Shown: positions 1 to 13,000 of the stretch, piece by piece
How positions within the stretch are numbered: position 1 is the stretch's first letter
Layout of the letters: each line of letters begins with the position of its first letter
Assembly: GCA_016508695.1 (NCBI GenBank)
Contig: VNKQ01000012.1
Span: forward strand, 682,001-746,000
Direction: 5' to 3'
Origin: Hyphodiscus hymeniophilus
Lineage: Eukaryota; Ascomycota; Leotiomycetes; Helotiales; Hyphodiscaceae
Length of the DNA: 64,000 bases
Translations under genes and position numbers: made by a program
Notes under the pieces: model-generated
The model's input: the letters and a program-made list of their open reading frames with translations, nothing else
The model's database searches: none
What the model was told of the DNA's origin: nothing

Positions 1-1092
1 GCTTGAAAACACAAATTGTATATACATCCCACAATCTTCATGCGCCGTCCCTGGGCATGAATTAAATGTAAAAGGGTTTGAGAAGAGAAGCATGCCAACA
101 CCTGTGCTCCTTTCTGGAAACAGAATGCTCCCACTGAAGTCGGTGACATGATGACTTCTTCCATTTTCACAAGCCGCAAATATCTATAACGAACACTCTT
201 CAGTTCCTTTCTTTGGGAGCATGATCTTGAATTTAAGTACTCCAACGAAATGCTGAAAATTATCTGTACTTGGACGTGTATTAGAGCCGTACTGCAACTC
301 AGCTTATCTTCAGTATCCAATACGTCAGAGTTGGCAGTTTTTCCAATGATGAAGCACCGCCCCACTCAGAACTGAATCTTTTGGGTCTCCTCTCCTCTCC
401 TTCGAAAGTATACAACCTCGGTACCACTACACCTCAGTCTCGTAAGCTAAAGCTGAAGTAAGGGTTCGCATCTCCAATCTCTCTCGTTGTTGTGTGGCCT
501 CACAAGGACTTGCAAAATGTGAGATCTGGTGTCTTTCTTGGAAGACGTAGTGCAAGTGTGCTCCTATCGGGTCGTCGAGAATCCCCTTCGGAAACGGTTG
601 CATCGGGATACTGACTGGTCATGTGTCTCTTCAAGTCTTTCTGCGGCAAACCCAACATTAGCTCTCGAGTAGTTTAACTGGGCACAACTAAAGGGTCTCT
701 GGTGTCGATTCAGTACGGGACTACACGCAGCCAGTTGCAGAAAAGCAGGCAAGTTCGAAAAGGCAATCGGAGCTCGTCAACGAGGATGGGTTGAAAAGTT
801 GCATACGGTACGAAAGAACCTTGTCCATCTGTCAGCTCTTGCCTCTGGCAAGAGCCGCAGAGAACTCCTTGTAAAGCCTTTGCAGTTGGCAATCAAAGAG
901 GTTTGCCTCTCCTTCAGTCTACAAACATTTTCACTGACGCAATTAAAATCCCACCAAGCACGACTTGCAGGCAGCTGCGTGGAACTTTGAAGACCTTGAA
1001 TGATTATAATATTCCTTTACAAAGTATGCAACAATACAACGCCTACAAATGCAACTCCTGTCATGTCCATATTAACGCCAATACAAAAACCA
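1..1092. other. Intergenic, 3' flank of midasin gene
   Basis: About 1.1 kb with only short, overlapping open frames on both strands and no recognisable protein family. It follows the midasin stop codon and probably holds its 3' UTR and terminator plus the edge of a neighbouring gene's flank. I see no repeat, tRNA or transposon end here. Confidence 0.5.
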
Positions 1093-4000
1093 TCAGTTCG
1101 AGGATTCAACCACCTCAGCAAACCACTGCCTCAAAAGAGTCGCCAAAACGCCAGGCAACTCCTTAACATCGCTGACAATCAGATAATACTGAAATGGAAA
1201 TGTATCCAGATATCGTTCCACCTTCACTTTGCTGACACCAGTACTCTCATCCTTCACAAACTTGGCCTCCTTCAGATCCATCACGCTCTCCCCTTTCTTT
1301 TTATTGCGAACATCATCAACGATGACAAAAACCATCATTATTCTCTCCTCCAAAGCTTCTCGCAGCAGTCTGCGAATGGGTTCATGCTCAGAAGAATCGC
1401 AAACACCATCAGAAATGATGAGCTGCATCTGCCAAAGATCTGCTGGACTGGAGCTGGTTTTTGTTCTAGCAGTACGAAATAGCTCAATACTTTCTCGAAC
1501 AAGCTTCGTAACGTCCGTACGACTCTGCTCAAATCCGAAATTCTGAAAGATCTTTGGTCCAGCATCAGAGCCAAACGGCGTTTCGAAATCATGAGCAACC
1601 TTGACATTCTCTCCAAAGCCAACAACGCATATCTGCCCGACTTCAAGCATGCTCAAACTCTTGCTGACCATGACTAAGGTCTCGAATGCGAGAGATCCAG
1701 AACCGCTTTCCCCCATAGACTTGGAGTCGTCGACTGCGAGCATGATCTGGTAGCTTCGTTTTGAGGGAACGGAGCGCCGCATCCAAATCTTGTCACGCTT
1801 GTACTGGGACGCAATGTATGGAATAATGCGCTTAATGTTGAGTCGTTTGCCGGTGCGGAAGTCGCCGCGCATCTTGGTCGCAAGAGTTGGGGCTAGGATG
1901 AGGCGTAGCTGCTCGGTGAGAGAGAGGGATAGGTCTCGGGTAAGCGACTCGTAGTGGATCCATTGTTGACGGGCGTCAGCTGCGGAGCGAAGCTCGAGAG
2001 TATCAGAGGGGTCGAGATGTGTGCGATCGAGCTGGTTGTCGACTTCTTCGACATCGTCTTCAAGATTGATGTGGGCTTGTGTGCTTGAATCTTCCGAGGC
2101 TTCGTCACGGTCCTCTTTGGCTTGATTGATTATAGCACCCGCTCTACCTTCATACGCATCAGAAGGATCTTGCTGCCCCGGTGTTGAGGGCTCTTCAAGA
2201 TCCATAACATCATTGTGAGCATCATCCTGCTCCACCTCATCAGGCTGGAAGGTCTCTTGGACCTCTTTGCTGTCAGTATCGACAGCCATAGACTCGTCAA
2301 GCGCGTGAGCTTGTTCCTCTGTCGCAGTGCCTAAGGCTTGATTATCAGCTTCAGCATTTTCATCTTGCAAATGCTGAAATTCAGAGTTGTCGGCACCCAC
2401 GTCCACATCTTGATTCTTGCTTTGGTCCTTCTGCTCAGTCGGCTCTCTGATTTGAGTTTGTTGTCGATGCCAGCTTTCCAAGGCATCTCCAAGTTTCTTG
2501 AATGGATGGGCCTCAGTGCTGTCCTGCGTCTCATCTCTCGAATCTTGGGGCGCGTCGCCCTTAGTCTGTCTACTCTTCTCGCCCTCTTCTGCAGCTGCTT
2601 CATTCTGCTCGGAAGATTCTCCACCCTTCGATCCATCTTCTCGCTGTGCTTTGCTAGAGGATCCAGTCTGCTCTGCGGTGAAGTTCTCGTCCTGGTCTTC
2701 CCCAGCTCCTTGGACATCGCTTGGAACAGCGTTGTCAGCATCCGCGTTGGCTTCGTCAGATCTGTCTTGAAGAAGGCCTTCTTGCTCATCAAGCTCCTTT
2801 TCTGGGTCCGGCTCCACGTTTTCTCCAGCCTCTTCTGTCTTTGCGCCATCATCCTCCGTTTCCTCGTCGAAATCAATGACGTCCATTTCATCACCCATTT
2901 CTTGATCCTCTTGGGTATCCACATTATCTGCGTCGGGTTCGTCTTTACCATCAGTCGTAATCTCATCCCCTTCCTTAGTATCTTCTCCTATATCCGACAA
3001 ATCGTCCATTCCATCCTCACTACCATCAACGCTTTTTTCATTCTCATCACCATCCAGTTCCATATCATCTGGCAAGTCGAGAGCCTCCCCTTCTTGAGCA
3101 TGGGGATCATGTTTCTCCACGTCATCCTGCGGCTTGATTTCTTCACCGTGCTCGACGCCGGCAGTCTCCTCATCTTCCTCTTCGCCCTCATCGCCTTCCA
3201 AGCTCTCTTTGTTGTCCTCCTGTGCAGCAATCTGTTCATCCTTGGACGTCTTGCCCTTTGAATCATCCCCTTCCTGGTCTTTTTCAGCTTGCTCTCCATC
3301 GCCATCCCACATCTTCTCATCCACAGCACCAGCATCTAAGTCATCTACATCGCCAGCTTCTTCATCCATATCATTATCACCATCTTCATCACCAGATCCA
3401 TCTTCGCTATCTTTCTCTTCACCATCGCCCATCTCGCCTTCCATGTCACCATCAGCCATATCAACAGCATCTTGTTCATCCTCCAAGTCTTCTTTTCCAC
3501 CCTGGTTGGGTTCTTGCGCCAACTCGTCCAAATCCTCATCGTCTTGGATATCTTTGCTGATGTCCTCGGCTCCCTCGCCATCGCCAAGTCCTGTGCCACC
3601 TTCGAGCTTTTCTGTCTGCCCACTTTTATCGTCAGACTTCTCAGATGGTGTGCAGAATCCTTGAGTCGCGATCTGGATGAACGTCTTAGAGAGAATGTAT
3701 GAGGTCTTGCACGTCGCACGATGTAATTGCGCACAACGAACAACAGATTGCTGAAGGATGTTGAAATATTGTTCAAAGATTGGGAGTGCCACCGCAAAGA
3801 TGGCTCCTGCTGCTTTGCTTGTCTGGCCATCCTCAAGGTTCAAACCACGGAGGATGGAAAATGCTTGATCAATATGTTCCGTGACGCTACTACAATGTAA
3901 AGCTTTGACGAGGTTCGATAATGCTGTATCATTCTTGACGAGCCAGCCAGGTTCTTCTGTAGAGGTCGGCAGATTTGCGATCGCGGTATGGTGTTTTTCG

Positions 4001-7000
4001 ATTGCTACCAATACGAAGTCGCAGGCTGTGGAAAGCTTTTCGTCAAGATTTATCAGAGTCGTTTTAGGGGCGTTATTTGTGATGGTTGTTGCATGTATCT
4101 CAGTCCAAGGAAGAATCTGGGTCAAAAGGTAGCTCAACCCGGGATGCTTGTTGCTCACATCCCTAAGCTGCGTAGCCAGACTTGTTGCCGAGTCGCTGAT
4201 TGCCTTCTCAAGATCTTGACGACGAGTGGAGACAATGTCGGCAGGTAGTTCAATGAGAGCATCCCATTCATGTACCAAACCTTCGAAGATAGTGATCGTC
4301 TGAGAGATACTACCTTGGATGATTTGAGTATCCATCTTTCCAAGCTTAGAATGAACTTTGATGAGATCTAATCCGACGATCAGGATGTTTGGTAGCCATC
4401 GAAGAAGCTTCGCATGGTCTGAAGAGACATTCTTGTGGTTGATATCGGAGTTGCTCGGCGCCCAGAGTCCCTTCGCCATCTTTATATTCTGCTCGAGTTT
4501 CGTGAGGCCAGTGACCGAATTCGCAATTCCATTTCTTTGTGCCAGCAGTATCTGCAGTAAACCTTCAAGGAATCCAATGCTTCTCGCAACTTCAGCGCTA
4601 CTGAGGTCTTCAGAATGCTGCCTTGTGGCTTCCCTGGCCTTGGATGTCAGATCGATGGACTTGTGAAAGTAATATTGCAATGCTTCATTGTCAAGCGCTT
4701 TCAAAATATCTAGGTGCTGGACATTCGCAAGCACGACAGATAATGAATCTTGTTTCGCCAAAGCATTCACACCCAAGTTATACTTAATGCCCATTTGTCG
4801 CAATTCTTTTAAAGTATCGGCAAAGAGCTTGCGCTTCCGGGATTTGAGATGCTTCACAACATCTTTACTGTCATCATTGAGAATCGATGGTGTGGCTTTC
4901 TGAAGCTCCACTGCAGAAGTGACGATGTTCGCAAGGAAAGAATCCAGATATGTGAATCCTTCAACTTTCGATTCAGGGACATGGGCCGCATCTGCCATCA
5001 TGCTGACAGTCATGGAGACATTAATAAATCGTTTGCTTTTCTGAGACCATTCAGGGACAATTCCTGCGCATAGTTGCAGTGCAGAGTGGTCGACTGTTGG
5101 GAACTGATGTGGAGGTTCATAAAGTGTATCCGAGTCCGACAGATTCTCGTCTGGCAATCCTTGCTTGAGAATACCTTCCATGGGCTGACCTAGCAGGATA
5201 CGAAATTTGCGAACGATTTTGAAAAGTTTGTGGTGGGACCGTTTGGCGCTGTCTCTCAATGCCACGATATTAGTGTCTTTCCAGCTAGCCAGCAAGAGAA
5301 CGTCGCGCATGGCTTTCTCCAACGACAATCTACCAGTCTTCAGGCTCGCCTCAACGGGTTTTTCATAGCGCTGGTATATCGCGATAAAATTTGTAAGCGC
5401 GCCGTATATAACCAACATTGAAGGTACCTCATTTGCGACCAGCTTGAGATGCTGTTGCAGCTGTCGAAGGAGCTGAAGACGTTCCACGAATTGGCCCATG
5501 ATTGCAGTCGAGAAATAAGCTTCGAGATCCTGAAGGAGTTTTTGAGCATAGATTTTCAATTCGTTTTCGGAGCCGGAGATTCCTAACGGTGCAGCAATAA
5601 TTACTTGATATGCGACGAACCACCAGGATCTTGCGTCCTCGTAGCAGGTCTCTATCTCCATGTCAAATAATTTTGCCCAAGTCGACAGTTCTAACCGTCG
5701 CCAGCTGACAATAGTCTGAGTAATGCTGTCGTAAAGTGTGAGCGCCGAGTTGGCACGGCTGGCCCAGCCGCCAAACTGCCATTCGTGCATGAAGCTGTGG
5801 ATCTTTTCGACTTTAGTGATTATTTTGGCAAGTGGTTCTGTGTGACGGAACTGAAGTAGTTCTCGGCAAGAAATAAGGACATCTTCAAGGGGCTGCATGT
5901 GTCCGATTTCATCAACGGCCTGTAGCTCACGGAAGCGAGCTTGGACGAGGTGGACGAGAGTGACGAGTTTCCTAGCTTCGGGAAGGTTGACGGAGGTATA
6001 AAAATTGTCAGACTCCGGGACGGTCGAGTTAGGCCTCAAAGATTCTATATAGTCGTTGAGAGTAAGAAGAGCACCCGGAAGTAAGTCACTTGTCATATTC
6101 TGTCCCTTCAAAAGGGTGTCGTCTTCGTAGTAATGACCGATCCGACTCGAGATCTGGCGGATCAGAGTATGTATACTCTCCGGCGCCGGGATATCACCTA
6201 GAAAGATGCTCGCATGGATTTTGGCAAGCTTCACGGCTGTGTTGCTTGCTGAGTATGAAGTTGATGGGCTTTTTGCTGCCTGCAACGACTCTTCATCATA
6301 TGATGGGAACAGCTCATTAAATTGCTCCTGATCCTCTTCATCTTCATCTTCTGCGCTCCCTTTGAAACGGTATAGGCCAGTCTTGGATTCAGCTTCGAGT
6401 CTATCCGACTCGAGTCGCATCATCCATTGCTCATAGCAGGTATGGAAGGTTTTCAGCAGCGATCGCCGAGAGTCCGGTTCAAAAGAATAAAGACCTTCGA
6501 TTGCGGCATTCATGGCGACGGCATGGAGATAATCCATTGGTTGGCTTTCGATGACTTCATAGTCGATTGAACTAGGACGACCTCCAAGGAAAGGGGTAAT
6601 CTGGCTCAGCGACATACTGGCTCGGCTCTTAGCGGAAGAAGTTGAGGAGACCAAGGTTGTCATATGCAACCCGATTTGAAGACAACGCAGCATACTGATA
6701 ACAGGTGATGTCAAATCGTTGTAGGCTCGGAATCGTTCCGACAGCCGTCGAATGATTTGGAGGACGTTCTTCTGCAACAGCTTGATCTCCTGGATATGGC
6801 TTTCACCTCCATTTTCAAAGTAAGCAACCAGCATCGCATCTGGATCAGACTGAACTGTTGTCTTCAGAAGGTTCATAAACTCTCCCTGAAGTTGATCCAG
6901 CTCCGAGACTTCAGGCCGATAGATCTCTTGTAAAACCTCGGCCGGTTCACCGAGACCAATAATTTCTTCCTCCAGTGCCTGAATTCTGACATTCGACTTT

Positions 7001-10000
7001 TGGCACGAGAAAAGAAGTTCGAATTTCCGCAGTGCTAATAGTTTTTCGGTGAGATCTTCTTTCAGTTGTCTGTGTCGGTCACGCTCCAATCGCTGGCGCT
7101 TGTCGGGGTCAAAGGCTCGGTCTGGTACGAAAAGCGTAAGACATCCCACAGCGAAGTTGACCCACGCTCGAGCCGAGTGCTGCATGCTACTCTCCGTTTG
7201 AAGACTCGAAGCAGTGATGTACTTAGCAGCAGGTGCAAAGCTCTGCGTGAGCACTCCCTGGAGATGGCTAGGAAACTCCTTAGGTGTTACGATGACTAGC
7301 TCTTGTGCTTCAGTAGTGTGGTGCGTTGACAGAAGTTGCGCATACTCGAGGCCCAAGCTTTCGTCATGTGCTGAAAGAACAGAAACCATGAGCTGACTTA
7401 GAATTTCATTGAGGTCCTGGACTTGATTCCGGCCAAGTATTGCACTTGACTGCGCAATCTTTTCGCCCAAAATTGGTAGCTCGGTCTCGAGCAGTGTTAA
7501 TGACTTAAGATTGACGTCTCCGACTGCATTCAATCTGTGCAACATTGCGTTGGAAAAGAGATACATGATGGGCTGCAGGTTTGCACCAGGACCCAACAGA
7601 TAGTCGATTCTTTGTAATTGGCGCGATGTCTTGGTTGAACTATCTACTCGCATCTCCGAAGTCGTGGGATGATTTGCGAGAACAATAGTGTCGATATCCA
7701 GCTCTCCATCATCATGTTGATTGAAGCGCATAGGCTGCACGGAATTGAATTGTCGAAGAGCTTCAAATTGTTGCACGAAAAAAGGCTTGATTCCTTCATC
7801 GTTCAACCCGATCGTGGACTCCAAGTCATCGAGTTCTTTGGTAAGTGTCGCAATAAGTAAGGTGCCATCGACATCCGATGTGAGTACGGTATGATGCGCC
7901 TTAACCAAAGACCTGAGTATGACTCCAAGGTCCCTAACAGAAATGGATGATCTCCATCTAAGGGCATCAAATCGAACAGCCAGTCTCTCCAGCTCATGCA
8001 CTGTGCCCATAGCTTGGGCCTTCGAGAAGACGATAGGGCGGAATTGTTTCCAGAGAAGTTCCATGCTGAGACCAGTCGTCAGCTTGAAGGCTGCACTGAA
8101 CTCACTTCGCAGGCTGTTCTCGAAAGCTAGTATGACAGGGAAACGGCCATTATCCGGGAACTGGGCGAGAAGGTGAGATCCGATTGCAAGATGGGCCTGG
8201 AATGTTGCTTCTTCGAATGTTGCTGAAGTGACAAGGTGATAGGTATCCCACCAGTATTGGAGCAACGAACCCAGGACCTTCTTCTCAACCTGTGACTAAG
8301 ATCAGATTATGTGAATCAAGTGCGACAGAGTAGCTTGTTTACCTTCCAATTCTCACGGACCTGGACATTCTGTTCGAAATATTTGGTAAGGCTATTCAGT
8401 GTCAAGGTAAGGAAGCTTGACGCTCGAATTGTTGAATCCTTCGCGACGGCAGACACACGCCCCATGACCAAGCTTCTCTGAAGCCTATTCATTCTACTCG
8501 GCTTCAAGCTGTCTAACCCATTTTCTTGACCACGTTGCGCTTCGATCGCAGCTTTGACTTCCATGTTAAACTCGAATAATGCCCCAAGCCAAAACGCTTG
8601 GGCGCGGTTGTTCGAGGATTGGTGGAGGAGAGGAATGAGAGGTGAATTTTGGAGAGGATGAACGATCTACATGTTTCATTATTACTATCAGTACATGCTT
8701 GATTCTAAAAAGGAAAGGGACGGCACGGTCACTAACCTGTGCGTCTCTGAAGTCGCGGTCCTGTTTCGAAATGCAATTTCGTGCCGCGAATACATCCAGC
8801 ATGTCTTCGGTAGCAGCTCTAAAATTGTGATGGTCCTTCCCATCGTGGATCTCGGTGTAGTTCTGAGACTTTTTCATGAACTGCGGGGTAAGTAGACCTG
8901 GGAATCTCGTTTGAAAGGCTTCACTGTAGCGTGAGAGCATAGACAAGTCTAACCAGGCTAGATTGTCAAGTGCGACACTTTCCAAGAGATCGCCAATTTG
9001 CCCTGGTTCAGATGGACTCGTTTCCAGGACCTTCACCAACTGAGAAAATCGTTGCATTGATGCCTCAGGTTTTGGCACGATAGCAGTAGTTTTGGAGCCC
9101 GATATATCAAATGGCAGTGGGTCAAGGAAAATCTCAATCGCACGATTCCTCATTGCCCTAGAGAGCTCGCCAAAGCGGGCGTCCATTGTCAAAAAGATCC
9201 GGAAGTCAGGATGTGGTCTGACAATCGTTGGCTCGCCATTAGGGCCACAGTGCTCATTGATGCTGAGAAAGCCGTTAGGCTCAAGCAGGGAATTGAGTCT
9301 GTCGAGAACGGAGGCGCTACAGAGATTAGCATTATCGAGCACAAGCCATTCACCTTGCTCCAAAGCCTTCACCAAAACACCATCAACCCATTCGAATCGA
9401 GCGTTTTCGAGGCTCAAAGAACTCTTGGAGAAGTGTTGGCAAGTGTCAGCTAGTTCGCCAAATTCGACTAGAGACGTCTTGGACCATAGAATTTGAATGT
9501 GCCGACTCAGATCTACAAAAAATGATGAAGACATCCGGCTGCCGTGTTTCAGCAGTTCCAAGACAGCGATAGCGTCGTCAGGAACTCTGGTTGGCAATGA
9601 TTTCAAGATATGAGAGCTCATAAACTCCTCCAGCTCTTTCAAGAAGGCACTAGCGGAGCGCTGCGGATCAACCTGCTCAAATCCACCAACGAGATCCATT
9701 GTATCAATATCTGCATTAAGCGGGAATACAATAAGCGACTTCCCAGCTGTTGCTGCGATGTGTTGAAGCATCGTTGATTTGCCGGATCCTGAAGGCCCCA
9801 CAAGAACACAGGGTACGTTTTGCTGAATGCAGATCATGAGTGACTCAATCTCCGGCAGACGATGAATGACATCAATGGCTGGAAACGGGAGCCGCTGCAC
9901 CAGCGCATCTCTTTGTATGTACGCAAGCCCAATTTGGTATGCGGCTGGACTGAGGCTGTGGAAGAAATGGCGAAATGGGATGGCCAAGCCAAAGACATCG

Positions 10001-13000
10001 GTAAAAATCCTATCGATCTCTCGACGATCTCGAGGCGTTCGAAAGCGGAGTCGGAAAATGAGGTTCAAGAAGTCTGCAGGTGCCCTGCCCGACAGGAATG
10101 GCGCGGACGATGAAAGCAGTTGCAGCCAGCGAAGAATATCACGCAAGTTGAATTCCCATGGCCCACCTTGAGAGCCAAACAATCTTTTGTGGACAATCTC
10201 TTGCTCGAGTTGAGATACGAAGTTGATGATAGTGGCTACCATTTCATCAGACATAGCAGGAAAATTGTACTTGCAAATAAGTTTCAAATCCTCGTTTCTA
10301 AACACATCAGCATAGACAACTGTGAATCGATTTACGAAGGAGGCGGGCAGTCCCTTTCTCCCCCCGCCTTGATGGTGAGGGTTCTGGGCAGCGAAGACAC
10401 AGAACTCGGGATGGCGTTTGAATGTTTGGTCAAGCTCAGAAATGTAGACTTCCCCACGGTGGTCAAGACAGGCGTTCAAGCCTTCAAGAACAGATTGAGA
10501 GGCTAAATTCATCTCGTCGAGTAGAACCCATTCTCCTTTTTGCATTGCCTGGAGGAAAGGAGCATCACGCCAAGCGAAGTGACCGGCTTCTGCACCTTCG
10601 ACTGGAATGTCGGACCCGAAAAGATCCATAAGGTCCGTTTGCTCGGAAAGGTTGATCCGAGTCAATGGTCTATTGCATGCCCGTGCTAATGCTGCAATTA
10701 ATGTCGTCTTGCCAACACCGGGATTGCCCTCGATGAGAATTGGCTTCTGGACTTGGAGGGCTCGAATGACTCTCATAGCGTTTAGTTTTGTTGTAGGTGC
10801 TTCGAAGGCAAATCCTGGGTCAGTGTCCGAGCCAGCTTGCTTCGCAATCGAGAATTCGCCCATCGTGAGTTGGTGTTCATCGTTAATCAAGTCAACTGGC
10901 TTGTAGTATACTGCGGAGACGTCATGTTGTAATAGTTCACTGATTCGATGCAAGCACTTGGCTCGCTCCTTTCTGATGCTCTCAGGGCTGATCGCCAACA
11001 GTGCGGCCGGGTTTGCGCCTAAAGTATCGATATACACCATAGCAGCTCCGTGGAGGATAGCAAAGTAAGGATCTGAAGTGCTGCACTTGCGAATGAACTT
11101 GACCCATGCGAGAACGTCACGAACAGAGATTGATGTAGACGAAGATGAACGGTAAGTCTCCCCAAACCATTCAGCGAAGTGGACCATGGGCTTGGCTAAC
11201 GGTTTGAGGCTCGATGGCAGCTTGGCCTCGACAATCTGGAAAACGTCTTCGTGTTCGGACAGAGAAGGAACCCAAATTTCAGTGAAACGATTTCGTAATG
11301 CAGGTGAGAGTTCTCGTTTGCCATAGTCACCTCCAGGGTTCATGGTCGCGAAGAATTGGAAGCCTTCCGCGGCTTGAACGAAAGAGTCTTCAATTCCTTT
11401 CTCGGCAAGGAGTATTGTGCGTTGAGTCTCCAGGACGGAATTGAGTCTTTCAAGTACAGAGTCATCTGCGAGTGAGATCTCATCAAGGAGAAAGAGCTGT
11501 CCATCTCGCATTGCCTGAACTAGGCTTCCATCAGACCATTCGAAGAGAGATTTAGACTTGATGAGGTTATTTTCAACGGCTCTGCGAATTTCCTCGGGTA
11601 TGCGACCAGAATCAACGGCTGATAATGAATGATATGTTACTAGCAGAGTATCGAGATTTTGGACGTCTGGGGACTGTTGACCCAAGTGCGCAAATGCCTT
11701 GTGAAGGTTTTGTTTTAGTAGGTCCAAGGTTGCAGCACGATTGCGGACTGGTCTCTGCGCGCCAATGAGATCGCCTGTTTCTGTGTTTTGATGTGCGTTG
11801 ACAATATGCAGCTCTTTCCCAAAAGCGTCCGCAATCATCTGACAGACAGTTGTTTTGCCGCAACCCGTCTCTCCAACCAACAGAACAGGCTCATTATTCC
11901 GAAGTGCATGGGAAACTAGTACATACAGTCGACGCATGGCCTGAGTCCAGACAACACCTTGGACGTTCGAGGTCGCATTGTACATCTTTATCTCGGGTGA
12001 CAGTCTCGCATCATACATTACGAGCGGATCGACTTTGACTTTCATCACTTGCTCGATGATGTCCTTGACAGCAAGTCTCTCTTCAGAATTCCGTACACGC
12101 TCAGCCAACAGCATGTATCCATTTGCAGCAAGTTGTTCCCGATTGTCAGCATCTCGAAGAGCCCACCGAAAAAGATCTCTCAGTGTTGCAAAGCTATCCT
12201 TCTGCTCAAAGAGTCGAGTTGACTGTCGAAGTCGAGAAAGCTCCTTGTAAACGGTTACGATTCTCTTGCAGTCTGAAGGGGCTACTTTTTGACTTCTTCG
12301 CTCTAGAATGGTGTGCAATTCGTCCTCAGGGATATCGTCAAAATGTAGTTCGAGGAAACGGTTCCGAAATGCACGTGAGAGGGTCTTTCTTCCTCCATAG
12401 AGCCCAGGCGGGTTTTGTGTTGCAAAGAGCATGAAGTTTTCATGCGGTCGGACAATCTCCTGGGTCTCAGGGATAAGAAGTTCGCGATTATCATCCAACA
12501 GTCGATTTAGTGCCTCAAGAACGTCGGTAGGCGCCAGATTCAACTCGTCGAGAACGATCCAATGTCCCTGGCGCAGTGCTTGTACGAGGAGACCTTCTTG
12601 GAAGTGGAGTTGACCATCTGAGCCAGAAACGTACGTACCTAGGTATTCTTGCAAGTCTGTGTGTTCGTGATTATTAATTCTGACGAACTTGTTGCCACTG
12701 AACTTTGCCAAATATTCAATCATGGAGGTTTTTCCCGAAGATGTTGGACCTTGAACAAGGACTGGAAAGCGCCGCGTAGAAGTTGCGCGAACAAGGTTGA
12801 GCATGTTACGTTCGACGAATGGAGTAATAATATATTGTGGCTGGTTCTCAGGAGTCTCGTCGCCTTGCTTCATCCAGTATTGTCTATCTCTATTTCTGTT
12901 GACGAATCGAACATATTCTGCACCATCTTCGGGGTGTTTTGGTGGTTGCGCCAGAAGTGCTTGAGAGTTTCCGTGGCTATCAAGAAGGTGATGATTGATC

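Noticed and set aside
2338..3261. 307-codon plus-strand open frame, and other long frames over the same segment
   Set aside because: It is antisense to the Asp/Glu-rich region of midasin; GAA/GAT-rich codons read backward give Ser/Phe/Leu-rich frames without stops. Composition shadow, not a gene.
3134..3664. Ser/Pro-rich 176-codon plus-strand frame
   Set aside because: Same cause: reverse reading of the acidic midasin tether.
8566..8736. Continuous minus-strand reading to 8566 as the end of a separate 2,482-aa protein
   Set aside because: A GTTAGT...TAG intron at 8667-8736 and another at 8290-8342 join it in phase to the downstream frame, giving one midasin of the expected length.
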